Origin: Phycisphaerae bacterium
Lineage (GTDB): Bacteria; Planctomycetota; Phycisphaerae; UBA1845
Reading direction: 5' to 3'
NCBI GenBank assembly: GCA_024102815.1
Contig: JAGFJJ010000056.1
Coordinates: forward strand, 1-64,000
Length of the DNA: 64,000 nt
The notes beneath the pieces were generated by a model, which did no database searches, was not told where the DNA came from, and saw nothing but the letters and a program-made list of their open reading frames with translations. The position numbers and the translations under genes were made by a program. Below, piece by piece: positions 1 to 9,705 of the stretch (the stretch's first letter is position 1; each line of letters starts with the position of its first letter).

Positions 1-95
1 CCCTGGCCGAGGAAGTCATCGACTCCCTCGACCAAGCCGGCAAGAGCCAGAGTCTGCTGCACTCGTTCTTCCATCACGCGAAACTCAGACTGTGA
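1..95 (+). CDS. 3' end of an unidentified protein (partial)
   Basis: An open frame enters from the left edge (codons from base 3) and ends at a TGA at 93-95. It gives a 30-residue tail that begins LAEEVIDSLDQAG and ends HHAKLRL. The start and most of the gene lie outside the window, and the tail is too short to name. About 600 bp without a gene follows. Confidence 0.5.
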   Translation, partial: LAEEVIDSLDQAGKSQSLLHSFFHHAKLRL

Positions 96-724
96 GACAT
101 TTATTTGTCGAATCAAAGATCAATAAGTATCCAATACATGCCGGCCCGAGCAGTGTTACGAGAATAGGCGATAGATGATGAACCGCCAACGATTAGTCCG
201 GTGAAAAGTGATACTGAACACGACTCTTGTGTCATTCGAAGGAGGCCAGGATCAGTTTCCCCGTGGCATGTCACTGCGAACGTCTGCCCCCAGACCCGCT
301 CTGGGCACCGTCGCCTGCTCAATTTCTTTTGGGGTGCGCGTGGCCCCTTCAAGAGAGTTCTTGTCAAGATAGTGCTGCATTCGCACCAATCGCGACGATG
401 GTCAGGATTCTGATTGCAATCCTGAGAAGTCCGAGATACCGTATCGTGCGAAGCCGGATTCAAGGGTTACACAATTCCGCTTGCCTCATTTCGGCTCTTT
501 GAGCTAGGCAATGTACATGTCAATCGCGTACCGCGTCGTCGTCGGGATTTGTCCGGGTAGGTATCCTCCAGCTCCTCGCGAACATGCCCAAGAAATAACC
601 ACTTGGTGGATACCGCTACCCGTAGCATCGTCAACACGCAGCGATCGGGACCGGTCTTTGTCCTCGCGCGGAAAGCGTGTAAAGGGAATGTTGTGCAGGC
701 ACGTTGCGAAAGGAATTCCAAACG
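96..724. other. Intergenic region, no gene recognised
   Basis: Short overlapping frames occur on both strands, but none has a convincing ribosome site or family resemblance. The only clear signal is the AAAGGAA ribosome-binding site at about 709-715, which serves the large gene starting at 725. Confidence 0.5.
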
Positions 725-3700
725 ATGAGACTCGATCGTGAATTCAGGGGCCCCATCCAGAAAACGGACGGTATCGGCTTCGGTTCCTTTCGCGGAGGAC
801 GAACATTACCATGTCCTACTGCCCGAGCGGCGACCGGAGCCAGGCTCACAGGGTTGATCATGGCCTGCGCGATCGTTGCAGTCACTTCGTCCAACGCTTT
901 CTCTCAGTGTAGCGTCATTGAACTTGATGCATTCGACCCATCGTCTTTCCAAAGCGCGACTGACGTGTCGATTTCAGGCTCGTACGCCGTTCTCGGGTAC
1001 GAGAACGCCGAAGTCGGTATGCCAGGTACTTCCGGCGCCGTCTACGTCTACAGACGAAACGACAACGCGACCATGAACCCGCACGACGACACCTGGGACG
1101 AAGTCGCTGTAGTCCTCCCGACGCCCGGTGTACTGAAGTTCGGCTCTCGCGTCGCGGTGTCCGGAGATTTCGTCGCCATCGTATCCGGCAATAGCGCCGA
1201 AACTGTCGGCGTGTATCGGAGGAATGACAACGGAACACCGCAGGACTTCATGGACGATTCCTGGCCGCTCATGCAGCAATTGAGCCTATCGCCGTCCTCG
1301 TCCGCCCGGACCGTGGCAGCCTCCGGCAATCGCCTTGCCGTGGGTGCCCCGACTGTCAACAGCACAACGGGGGCGGTTCACGTTTTTCGACTGGATGAGA
1401 ATAGCACGCCTGGCGATCCGAGTGACGATTCATGGGTTCAGGAAGCACTGATCACCGCATCAGATGGGGCGGCAGGCGACAGGTTCGGCTTCAAGATCGC
1501 AATGCAGACAGACGCCTTGATAGTAGGCTCCGCGGCCGTAAACCCGATTGATGATTCTGCCTACATCTTTCGACGCTCGGGTCAAACGTGGAGCGAGGAG
1601 GCCGTTCTATTTACCACACCTCCCAATCCGACCGAGAGTCTGTTCTGGGGCTCCGTGGCCATCGCTGGCGACCTGGTGGCGGTAGGCCTTGCCACAATTA
1701 CGGACCCCGCCTCGGGCGGGGTCTATCTCTTTCGCAAGGATGGCGCCGCCTGGGTCCAGACGGCGCGCCTGCTTCCCGAGGGCGGCGTGCCGAGCAATTT
1801 CGGCGGCAGTGTCGCCGTTGCCCTGACCGATGCTCGCGTAGTGGTGGGGGCAGGCGAGAGCAGTGTGGGGCTGGGCTCCGGGGCTGTGTACTTTTTCGAC
1901 CGAAATACGAACGGCACCCCAAACGACCCGAGCGATGATTCCTGGAAGCAGGCCGGTGTTTTCAACGAACCTGACCCGCAGGAATCGAACGGCCTGAACC
2001 TCGGATACGACGTTGCTGCCTGTGGCAACTGGTGCGTCCTGGGAACTCTCCGAAAGAGGGGCTACGCAATTCCCCTCTACTCCAGCATTTGGACGGTACA
2101 GCAGCAGATTGCTCCTGTCGGGCTGGTCGCAGGCGATCGATTCGGAACAACGATTGATGTCGAAGACAATTGGCTTGTTGCCAGCGATTCCAGTAACGGA
2201 GCCGGTGAGATCGTCCACGTGTACCGGCGGGACAATCAGGGCACGCCATCCAATCTGGACGACGACACGTGGTCTCCTGTCACCGATTTGACGCCCGACG
2301 GCACCGGTCAACAATTCGGCGCCAGCGTCTCCGTCCATGCGGACTGGATATTTGTCGGCGCACCCAGTCGTGGCTCGCTCGCGGGAGCCGTCTATGTATA
2401 CCGGCGGGATGACAACGGAACCCCTTCTGATCTAAGTGACGACGATTGGTCGGCACATGATCTGATTCAAGGGGGAGGAAGTGTCTTCAACCTGGGAACG
2501 GATATTGACACGGATGGAATCCGCATGGCCGCCTCGGCGCCATGGTCGCTCGGATCCCTGTTGGTTTTTGCGCGAGACGATAATAACACGGCGAACCTCG
2601 ACGATGACGTTTGGTTCTTGGAGGCATCGGTTCCCTCTCCCTTTGCGAGAGAAATCGTATTACAAGACCCGTTCCTGTTTGCGGGCGATACCAACGATGC
2701 CGAAGCCGGAACAAACGCGGGGGCGGTGTTCGTGTATCGACGCGATGGAACGAGCTGGTCGCAGCACGCCAAGCTCTTGCCCTCAGACAGTGGCGTGTTC
2801 TTTGGGCAGTCTCTCGCGGCGTCGCAGAACTGGATTGCGGTTCGAAGAAACCTGTACTACACCTACCTGTTCCAGAAGGACGACAACGGTTCACCAGCCG
2901 ACCCGAGCGACGACTCCTGGAATGAAACACAGCGAGTTGGCGAAGGAGCCGGGCCTTTGACGCCCACGGTTAACAGCCTCGCAATAACCGAAGACTGGCT
3001 GTTCGCTGGCCTGCCGGACAACGTTACTGATGGCGTCGACAGAAAGGGACTGGTGGGTGGCTATCGGCGTAACGGTAACACATGGGAGCCGAGCTTGATC
3101 ATCTATCCGAAATCGCCGATTCCCCCGCACGCCGGAGTAGCGCAGGCATTCGGGCAATCCGTGTCGGTTGGCGGCGAGTGGCTGGCCATCGGTGCTCCCG
3201 GGGAAGATGGGGTCGCAACCGACACCGGCGCGGCCTACGTGGTCTTGCGGCACAGTCTTGACAGTGACTCGGACGGAATACGCGATGGCTGCGACCTGTG
3301 TCCGGATTCACCCGACGGCAATGACGCCGATGGAGACTCGGTTCCTGATGATTGCGACATCTGCGCGGCTGGCGACGACTGCTTGGACGGTGACGGCGAT
3401 GGGCTGCCGGATGCCTGCGACAATTGCCCGGTGGATGCCAACGCAAGCCAGGCAAACGCAGATTCGGACTCGTTTGGCGATGCTTGTGACAATTGTCCGC
3501 TCACGTCAAACCCCGGCCAGGAAGATGCGGATTCGGACAACGTTGGGGATGCTTGTGACAATTGCCCTGATGATTCGAATTTCGACCAAACCAACAGCGA
3601 TACTGACGATCTTGGTGATGTGTGTGACAACTGCCCCGCGGTCTCGAATCCGTCGCAGACCGATACCGATAGCGACACCCTGGGTGACGCCTGCGACAAC

Positions 3701-4480
3701 TGTCCGCTCGTGAGCAATATCGGGCAAGCAAACGGGGATGGGGATACGCTGGGGGATGCCTGCGACAATTGCCCCTCGGACACGAATGAGGGACAAGAAG
3801 ACGTGGACGCCGACCTGCTGGGCGATCTTTGCGACAACTGTTCGACAGTCGCCAACGCTGACCAAACAGACGCTGACTCAAATGGTGTCGGGGATGCCTG
3901 CGAGCCTCCGGGAGAAGAGCAGCCCACGCCCGTGGCAAAAAACCGGTACCTGACATTTGTGCCGCGCAACGTGGACACGGTAGTCGCGTTTGGGGTCACT
4001 TTGACGGACCCCGGCCCGTCAACTGTTGGCTGGGTGGATGTTCCCGATTCGAATGGAATCGCCCGTCTTTCCTCTGCGCCGGCTTTTCGTGTTTGGGCTG
4101 GAAGCAATGTCCACGTGGCCGACTGTGCGATCGTGCCAGACGCCAACTACGAGATCCGCGCGACGACCGACGGCATTACGTTTACGTCGGCGCTGATCGC
4201 CAGCACGACGCCGCAACCTGGCGGCGGACGCTTCTGGGGCGACATTGTAGGCACGTTTGCGGATGGGGCTTGGACGCCTCCGAACGGCATTGTCAACGGC
4301 TTTGACATCACCGCAGCGCTGAAGAAGTTCACGCAGGATCCCAGCGCGCCGCATATCTCGTGGGTGGACGTCAATCCGCAGGTTCCGGACAAGACCTGCA
4401 ACGGCCCGGACATCCTGCAGATCGTCAACGCGTTCAGCTTGAAGCCGTATCCATTCGCGGCACCGCAGGATTGCCCGTAG
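725..4480 (+). CDS. Secreted FG-GAP/TSP3 protein with C-terminal dockerin-like module
   Basis: Predicted extracellular protein of 1251 aa. The frame is open from a TTG at 704, but the ATG at 725 has AAAGGAA about 9 bp upstream and is preferred. A hydrophobic signal-like segment (LTGLIMACAIVAV) sits unusually far in, at about residues 40-55. Residues ~65-850 hold about 12 propeller-like repeats, each with a [VI][YF]RR(N/D)(D/G)N...(D)DSW signature typical of FG-GAP/integrin-like proteins. Thrombospondin type-3 calcium-binding repeats follow at roughly 845-1060, with recurring GDACDNCP units. Residues ~1073-1251 form a module that recurs in the RHS protein at 30652 and the protein at 52079. It contains RFWGDIVG, PNGIVNGFDITAAL and DVNP...DILQIVNAFS and resembles a paired dockerin fold. 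The role is probably cell-surface adhesion or complex assembly, which is inference. Confidence 0.8.
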   Translation: MRLDREFRGPIQKTDGIGFGSFRGGRTLPCPTARAATGARLTGLIMACAIVAVTSSNAFSQCSVIELDAFDPSSFQSATDVSISGSYAVLGYENAEVGMPGTSGAVYVYRRNDNATMNPHDDTWDEVAVVLPTPGVLKFGSRVAVSGDFVAIVSGNSAETVGVYRRNDNGTPQDFMDDSWPLMQQLSLSPSSSARTVAASGNRLAVGAPTVNSTTGAVHVFRLDENSTPGDPSDDSWVQEALITASDGAAGDRFGFKIAMQTDALIVGSAAVNPIDDSAYIFRRSGQTWSEEAVLFTTPPNPTESLFWGSVAIAGDLVAVGLATITDPASGGVYLFRKDGAAWVQTARLLPEGGVPSNFGGSVAVALTDARVVVGAGESSVGLGSGAVYFFDRNTNGTPNDPSDDSWKQAGVFNEPDPQESNGLNLGYDVAACGNWCVLGTLRKRGYAIPLYSSIWTVQQQIAPVGLVAGDRFGTTIDVEDNWLVASDSSNGAGEIVHVYRRDNQGTPSNLDDDTWSPVTDLTPDGTGQQFGASVSVHADWIFVGAPSRGSLAGAVYVYRRDDNGTPSDLSDDDWSAHDLIQGGGSVFNLGTDIDTDGIRMAASAPWSLGSLLVFARDDNNTANLDDDVWFLEASVPSPFAREIVLQDPFLFAGDTNDAEAGTNAGAVFVYRRDGTSWSQHAKLLPSDSGVFFGQSLAASQNWIAVRRNLYYTYLFQKDDNGSPADPSDDSWNETQRVGEGAGPLTPTVNSLAITEDWLFAGLPDNVTDGVDRKGLVGGYRRNGNTWEPSLIIYPKSPIPPHAGVAQAFGQSVSVGGEWLAIGAPGEDGVATDTGAAYVVLRHSLDSDSDGIRDGCDLCPDSPDGNDADGDSVPDDCDICAAGDDCLDGDGDGLPDACDNCPVDANASQANADSDSFGDACDNCPLTSNPGQEDADSDNVGDACDNCPDDSNFDQTNSDTDDLGDVCDNCPAVSNPSQTDTDSDTLGDACDNCPLVSNIGQANGDGDTLGDACDNCPSDTNEGQEDVDADLLGDLCDNCSTVANADQTDADSNGVGDACEPPGEEQPTPVAKNRYLTFVPRNVDTVVAFGVTLTDPGPSTVGWVDVPDSNGIARLSSAPAFRVWAGSNVHVADCAIVPDANYEIRATTDGITFTSALIASTTPQPGGGRFWGDIVGTFADGAWTPPNGIVNGFDITAALKKFTQDPSAPHISWVDVNPQVPDKTCNGPDILQIVNAFSLKPYPFAAPQDCP

Positions 4481-5048
4481 GCTGCTGCAAAAAAAGGGCG
4501 AATCACTAATGCGCACGAGGTTGGAAGCGTCGCGTTCGCCCAAGCAACCATAACATCGAAAAAATCTCCCTTGCGCGCGACTTTTCGTTTCGAGGACGGT
4601 CTTGTTCCCTCTAGTTGGCGGGTCGTAGCGAAATCCGCCGACCCAGGGGTTAAGAAACGTCGCCGGCGCGGGGACGTGCCGGCGTTTTCGTTTCTATCGC
4701 CGGTTCTGGCAAGGGTTTACGGATCGCCCCGCATCGCGCACCGAGATGAGAAACGCCGTTGCGCGACCTTGGCGAGGGCGCCTTGCTGGGCATGTAGCTC
4801 GCGTCTCGCCGAGAGTCTCGGAGTCTCTCGCCAGCGCCGACCCACGGGTTATGGCAACATGTTCCGTTCCCCCGACCGAACGAAACCTGCCTCGGAAATC
4901 CACCCTCCCGCTGGGCGGCTTTTGGGGTATGAGCTTTCGAGGAGCGCGACTTGCGTGCCGCACGTCTAAACTACCGGACCACTGGTGCCCCGATTCCGAG
5001 CATCATCAGCGCTTGCGGCGACCTGTGGGGCGCGAACCCGAAAACTGG
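4481..5048. other. Intergenic region with terminator and repeated element
   Basis: No credible gene. It holds the hairpin at 4661-4684 and, around it, an element (about 4625-4726) whose sequence resembles 55801-55900. A further short echo, CGACCCACGGGTTA, lies near 4838. The right end abuts the stop of the convergent ATPase gene. Confidence 0.5.
4661..4693 (+). terminator. Rho-independent terminator candidate
   Basis: A 10-bp stem (CGCCGGCGCG pairing with CGTGCCGGCG, one G-U pair) closes a GGGA tetraloop and is followed by TTTTCGTTT. It lies 180 bp after the stop of the FG-GAP/TSP3 gene. Confidence 0.7.
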
Positions 5049-7493
5049 TTACTTCTTCTTTAGGTTCAAACGCAACGTGCCACACGAGCATCGCAAGTCC
5101 GTGGGATTTACTCGCGGAGAGACCGAAAGCCACGATTGGCACTTAGCGCAACGGAACTGATTGAGAAGCCGCTTGAACGCACTAACGACCGGCTTGAAAT
5201 CCTCTCTCGATAGGTCCGCCCACTCGTTGTAGTGGACCGCCTTATTGATTATCCACTCCTCTCCGCTTTTCTCTGCCAGAATCTCACTGCGAGCCCTGAG
5301 CATTTCTTCAACCTTCGCAGTCTGGTCGGCATTGCTCCAGGACTTCGCTGCCTTGACCGCGTCCTTAAGAAGCTCACCCTGTTTCCCGAGCACGGCACTC
5401 AGAAGCACGCCCATGTCGTAGTTGCCATCGCCTCTGAATGTGACCGGTGCCGCCAATTCATCTGCCAAGTCAGCGGCGACGTACTCTAAGTGCCGACGTA
5501 AACGAGCCGCCGCGGTCGGGACCTCGTTCTTCGCCAGGTCTTCATCGATCTGTTCCCACACCTCCGCGACCTCATCGAGAACCGGTCCTGTATCTACGGT
5601 CCAAGTGTGAAAGGCGATCGCTGACTTGGCCGAGATCAACCCCTCCGTTCGCATCTGCCGCGTCCACACTTGATCATGCGTGGTTACGACAAACTGGGTG
5701 TGAGGAAATTGCGTCTTGAGGAGTTTGCAGAACTGCTTCCGATGCTGAGAATCGACCGACATCACCACATCGTCCAGCACGGCGAACGAAAACCGATCAC
5801 CCAGGACCCGCTTCATGAGGGCGAGATAAAGGCACACACCCATCCCATCCTGATGACCCTCGCTATGATATGCACCAGGTGGGAACATCCCCTTTCTGTG
5901 GAAGTCCACGAGCAGTCCCAGCTTACCATCGGCGGGTTCAAACTTGGCAGTAAACTCACCCTCGTCGTCATGATTGAGAAACTGGTAGTACTTGCTGAAG
6001 TCCCACTCCACCTCCTTGTAGAGTCCAGTCAGGGCTGATTCTGCGACTTGGCAGTAGGTCTTATACACCGCCTTGCCACGAGCCGACGCCATGCGCTTGC
6101 GCTCCTCGTCACGCCGTGAAACCTGCCAGTTTTTCAATCGCTCCTGTGCCACAACCAAGAAGTCACGAGCGTTGCCCCGTGCGTCCTTGTCCGGACGGGC
6201 CTGCACGCGGCTCGCCAGCGATTCCACATCACTCCTGAGGCCGGCCGGAGGGCTAGCCCAGCCGCGTTCCAAGCGATCCTTCAGCGCGATGAGACCCTCC
6301 ACGGACGTAAGATTTTCGGTCAGGGTCCGAAGTGCGCCGACCCACTGTCCCATGTTCGTCCGTAGTGCCTCGTCGACTTCCGCCAGCTTCGCTACAGTCT
6401 CGGCAATCGTCTGGAGGCTCATTGCCGCCGCAGCGATCGCCCGACCGTTCTGGAGCAGTGAAGTTTCAATCTGTTTCGCTTCTCTCGACCTGTCCAGCGT
6501 TTTCTGCACATGAGCACGAAGGGCCTCTACGTCCCAAGGCGTGTCGCACAGCGGGCATTGCGGCCCATCGATCAATTCGAGCCCCGTCTGAAGGAATGCG
6601 GCACGCCGAATCAGTGGAAGGAGGCCGGGATCCTTCTCAATCTGCTCAACGGCACCGAGCACTGCGTCCACTTGCTCCTGCGTTGCACTCTCAGACCCCG
6701 CGGTCATCGCGTCAGACAGAGCTTTGACATCACGAAGTGCGGATTCCTTCGAGCTTGCGCTCTTTTCGGCGTCTGCGCTCTTTTCGAGCCCCTCAGATAC
6801 GGAAGTATCCCTTGTCAGCTCATTGATCTCGGCTAGTCCGAGCACTTTGCGACGCTGGTTCACGGCGGAAAGCAGATCCTCGGCTTTCAGTTCCGCCAAG
6901 TCCAAGTGACGCTTAAGGCTCTCTCTCGCCGCTTCTGCCTGCTGCTTCGCTGTCGAATGGGCTGTTTCAAGCTTGTTCTGAGTCGTCTTGAGTGTCGCTC
7001 GTGTTTGATCGATGTCGTCGAGCTTGAGCAGCGTCTGAACGTCCCGCGAGCGTTGGGTTGCTTCGGTGAGAATGAACTTGATGATCTCGCGACGTGACAG
7101 GGTAACTTCGGGGTGTTCGGAAAGTTCAGCGAACACCGCTTTCACGTCGGCGTCGCCGGGCGTGATGGTCGGCTTCCTCGGTTGCTTGATCTTGCGCGTG
7201 ATGCTCGCGCTTTTGTCCAGGTGCGGAATGTACACTTCAAGGCACACGAACGAGGCGTCAGGGTAGTCGCGCTTCTCTACGTGGGGTCCATGATCGGCAA
7301 GCTTCAAATCTCCCGTGCCCGCGCCTTTGAGCCGGCCAATTTCGCCCGTCAACGCAAACTGAATCGCATCTACGACACCGCTTTTCCCCGAACCATTCGG
7401 GCCGGAGATGACAAAGTTCCCCTTATTCAACGCGAGCGTGAGGTTGCGAATCCCTCGTAGCTCCTCGATATGGATGGACTCGATCTTGATCAC
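5049..7493 (-). CDS. SMC/RecF-like AAA ATPase with zinc-hook and zinc-ribbon motifs
   Basis: 814-aa ABC/SMC-superfamily ATPase. The start is GTG at 7493, overlapping the upstream 58-aa gene by 4 bp (GTGA). Walker A is GPNGSGKS (residues 31-38). A long polar, probably coiled-coil region follows, with a CPLC motif near residue 317 that resembles a Rad50/SbcC hook. A Walker B-like segment, FAVLDDVVMSVD, lies near residue 570. The C-terminus carries a possible zinc ribbon (CAKC...CSC). Family knowledge: such proteins act in DNA repair or as ATPase cores of anti-phage operons (RloA/PrrC-like, ABC-three-component, Lamassu-like). No nuclease or toxin domain is visible. Translational coupling to a tiny partner suggests a two-component unit, but its function is not established. 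Confidence 0.75.
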   Translation of the reverse strand: MIKIESIHIEELRGIRNLTLALNKGNFVISGPNGSGKSGVVDAIQFALTGEIGRLKGAGTGDLKLADHGPHVEKRDYPDASFVCLEVYIPHLDKSASITRKIKQPRKPTITPGDADVKAVFAELSEHPEVTLSRREIIKFILTEATQRSRDVQTLLKLDDIDQTRATLKTTQNKLETAHSTAKQQAEAARESLKRHLDLAELKAEDLLSAVNQRRKVLGLAEINELTRDTSVSEGLEKSADAEKSASSKESALRDVKALSDAMTAGSESATQEQVDAVLGAVEQIEKDPGLLPLIRRAAFLQTGLELIDGPQCPLCDTPWDVEALRAHVQKTLDRSREAKQIETSLLQNGRAIAAAAMSLQTIAETVAKLAEVDEALRTNMGQWVGALRTLTENLTSVEGLIALKDRLERGWASPPAGLRSDVESLASRVQARPDKDARGNARDFLVVAQERLKNWQVSRRDEERKRMASARGKAVYKTYCQVAESALTGLYKEVEWDFSKYYQFLNHDDEGEFTAKFEPADGKLGLLVDFHRKGMFPPGAYHSEGHQDGMGVCLYLALMKRVLGDRFSFAVLDDVVMSVDSQHRKQFCKLLKTQFPHTQFVVTTHDQVWTRQMRTEGLISAKSAIAFHTWTVDTGPVLDEVAEVWEQIDEDLAKNEVPTAAARLRRHLEYVAADLADELAAPVTFRGDGNYDMGVLLSAVLGKQGELLKDAVKAAKSWSNADQTAKVEEMLRARSEILAEKSGEEWIINKAVHYNEWADLSREDFKPVVSAFKRLLNQFRCAKCQSWLSVSPRVNPTDLRCSCGTLRLNLKKK

Positions 7494-7666
7494 GGGACCT
7501 CATCCTGCGGGTCAGACGAAATGGCATCGACGAGCGAAGCTGCCTTCGGCTTCTTATCTGCTTCGAAGATCGCTCGCAGCGATTGGACGCGTTCAGCGTC
7601 GAATTCCGGAAGTTCGGCAAGCTGCTTGAAGAAGTCGATGAGGATGTCTTCCTGAATGCTGCTCAT
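7490..7666 (-). CDS. 58-aa acidic partner of the SMC-like ATPase
   Basis: Small gene beginning ATG at 7666 with GGAGGG just upstream, ending at a TGA that overlaps the ATPase start. The product begins MSSIQEDILIDFFKQLAEL and is helical-looking and acidic, with no recognised domain. The strong ribosome site and 4-bp overlap show it is a real translated gene coupled to the ATPase. It may be a small middle component or regulator, which is inference. Confidence 0.7.
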   Translation of the reverse strand: MSSIQEDILIDFFKQLAELPEFDAERVQSLRAIFEADKKPKAASLVDAISSDPQDEVP

Positions 7667-8697
7667 CTAGCCCTCCTCTCGGCTATTGCCATCGATGCAT
7701 CACCTCACGTAGGGCAAAATCACGCAGTGCGGTCGTCGATGCTGGCTTGCCATGTCGCGTTCGGGCGATGTGGAACTGGTCAACGCCGTCGTCGGCGATG
7801 TGCCGTACACGGAGATACTCACCGTTTGCCGGGCAGTCCAATCGTGCCCACGACCTATCCGCGCCTCTCCATCATAACCCTGTGGTCGGCTCACCGCACG
7901 CTGCCTGCTCCTGGCGGGGGCGGACCCGTGGAAGTCCGGCTGGCGGCAGGAGGGGCTGAGTAGCATTCGAGCCAGAGCAAACTCCTTGGTCATGGATTTC
8001 CGTACGACTCGCGCGCGAACTGCAAAGGCAATGGGTACGTGGCGGCGCGTTCGCATCGTGCGATCGTGCTCGTCCGCGCGGAGCCCGTTATGCCCAAGCA
8101 GCGCGCGGACGAACATCTCTGCCCCCCGCCAGTCGTCGGTGCGAGGTCGCATCTATCCTCGCCAAGGACGTTGTTCGGTGGCACCGGACGACCAGGACCA
8201 CGGACTATCCCGACACTCAAGGAATCCTGCTCGACCGCGGGTTTTGATTTGGACCTTCCACCAGTAGCCGAAACGGCGTTATGGATGTTCGAACGAACGA
8301 CTCTCGACTTGGGGTCCGCACTAGCAGGCTGTCCGACGCAATTCGGCATGTGTCCCATCATCAGGCGCTGCCCGAGAGTTGCTGCCAGGGTTACATTCGG
8401 GGAGGTTGGTGGGTTTTCTCGAAAGAGAGTGCCCCCTACGTTGACACCCGCGACGGGAAGCGGCCTCACCGCATCGTCGCCCTAACCCGTCGCCCGTAAA
8501 GGGTTACGGCGCTTTCGCCACCTCCCGCCGCGCTCTCGGTTCGTAGCCACGACGTTCGAGATTTGATCGCAACCCGCCGGGTTGCGCTCGTCGTCCGCTG
8601 GAGAGCGTCTTGAACTCTCGCGCTCTCGCGTTAATGTCGCCCTTTAGTTAACAGGAAGAATTTGATCGGGATATCGGTATCGAACTGGGAGAAGCCC
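7667..8697. other. Long intergenic region, no gene supported
   Basis: About 1 kb between a leftward and a rightward operon. Frames of 90-160 codons exist on both strands, but all have shadow-like composition and no ribosome site worth naming. A perfect 7-bp stem-loop (GCAACCC / GGGTTGC) lies at 8569-8585. Promoters for both operons should be here, but I could not assign them. Confidence 0.4.
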
Positions 8698-9705
8698 ATG
8701 AGTCCAGGCAAGAAACTCCTTGCGGCCTCGATCGCCTTGGTGGGCTGCTGTGCCCTCCTCCTTTACATCGCTCGCCAGTGGGAATCGGGCAGTCAGATAC
8801 CACCACCAACCGACCAACCTGTTGTGCGGATTGGCTACCTCCCGATATACGTCGATCTGCCGTTGTTCGTCGCGGCCCAGCGGAACCTGTTCGCCAAACA
8901 CGGTGTTCGTGCTGAGCTGCATCGGTTTGCAGCCAGTGCAGAGATAGGCGACGCGCTTCTGACCGGAGACGTACAGTTTGGCGCGTCGATAGCATATTCC
9001 GTTGTGCTTGCCAACGAGAGTCGCGATCCCCACCGGCTCAAAGTTTTTATGATCGACGCGGAAACAAAGGACAATTACCTGTCTTCGATCGTGGTTCCCG
9101 CAACATCACCAATCAAACGAATCGCCGATCTGCAAGGGCGGACAGTAGTTTCCTTCCCCGGCAAGACGGCGGTCGGATTCTTCAAGCGCGTGTTGCGGGC
9201 CAACGGAATTGAACCAAGTACCGTCACCATCCAAGAACTTCCCATCACGAGCCATCTGGACGCTCTCGAATCCGGTGGAGCGGACGCGATCTTCACCTAC
9301 GAACCAACGGGCACGCAGGCCGTAATCGACAAGGGCGCGACCAAGCTCGCTCCCGGTGCCGTGGAGACGTATGTCATTGACCCATGGCAGGCGGGTGTCT
9401 GGGTTGTAAAGAAGGATTGGGCCGAACAAAACCAGGAAGTCACACGTGCTGTCGTCGCCGCTATCTACGAGGCGCTAGACTACATGCGCGCCAATCCACG
9501 AGATGCCAAGGTCGCACTCTCTGGATACACGACCATTCGGCCGGATGTTGCGCTCAGGACGCCCAACATCCCGTTCACCAAGCTCTCTGAGGCAAACTAC
9601 GAGGCATTTCAGCGTCACGCGGACATGCTCTTGGAAGACGGAGTTATTTCCCGAAAACTCGACTCGAAGACTCTGTTGGCGCCCAGCGAATGGCTCCCAA
9701 AGTAG
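8698..9705 (+). CDS. ABC transporter substrate-binding protein, NMT1/SsuA-like
   Basis: Periplasmic or lipid-tethered binding protein of the NMT1/THI5 (TauA/SsuA) family. The ATG at 8698 follows GGGAGAAG; an upstream in-frame TTG at 8662 is less likely. An N-terminal hydrophobic segment (LLAASIALVGCCALLLYIA) is a signal or anchor. The mature part starts VVRIGYLPIYVDLPLFVA, a typical family opening, and the length of 335 aa is normal. Family members bring in sulfonates, taurine, nitrate or thiamine precursors. The substrate cannot be told from sequence. It is first in a tight four-gene operon. Confidence 0.85.
   Translation: MSPGKKLLAASIALVGCCALLLYIARQWESGSQIPPPTDQPVVRIGYLPIYVDLPLFVAAQRNLFAKHGVRAELHRFAASAEIGDALLTGDVQFGASIAYSVVLANESRDPHRLKVFMIDAETKDNYLSSIVVPATSPIKRIADLQGRTVVSFPGKTAVGFFKRVLRANGIEPSTVTIQELPITSHLDALESGGADAIFTYEPTGTQAVIDKGATKLAPGAVETYVIDPWQAGVWVVKKDWAEQNQEVTRAVVAAIYEALDYMRANPRDAKVALSGYTTIRPDVALRTPNIPFTKLSEANYEAFQRHADMLLEDGVISRKLDSKTLLAPSEWLPK

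Noticed and set aside
3235..4146. 303-codon minus-strand frame over the TSP3 repeats
   Set aside because: A by-product of the repeated GATGCCTGCGACAATTG-type units, read in reverse as GQLSQASP repeats; lies fully inside the 725 gene.
7700..8469. Minus-strand frames of 150-159 codons in the ATPase/ABC gap
   Set aside because: Low-complexity, shadow-like composition, no ribosome site at the starts and no family resemblance; overlapping frames on the other strand are equally long.
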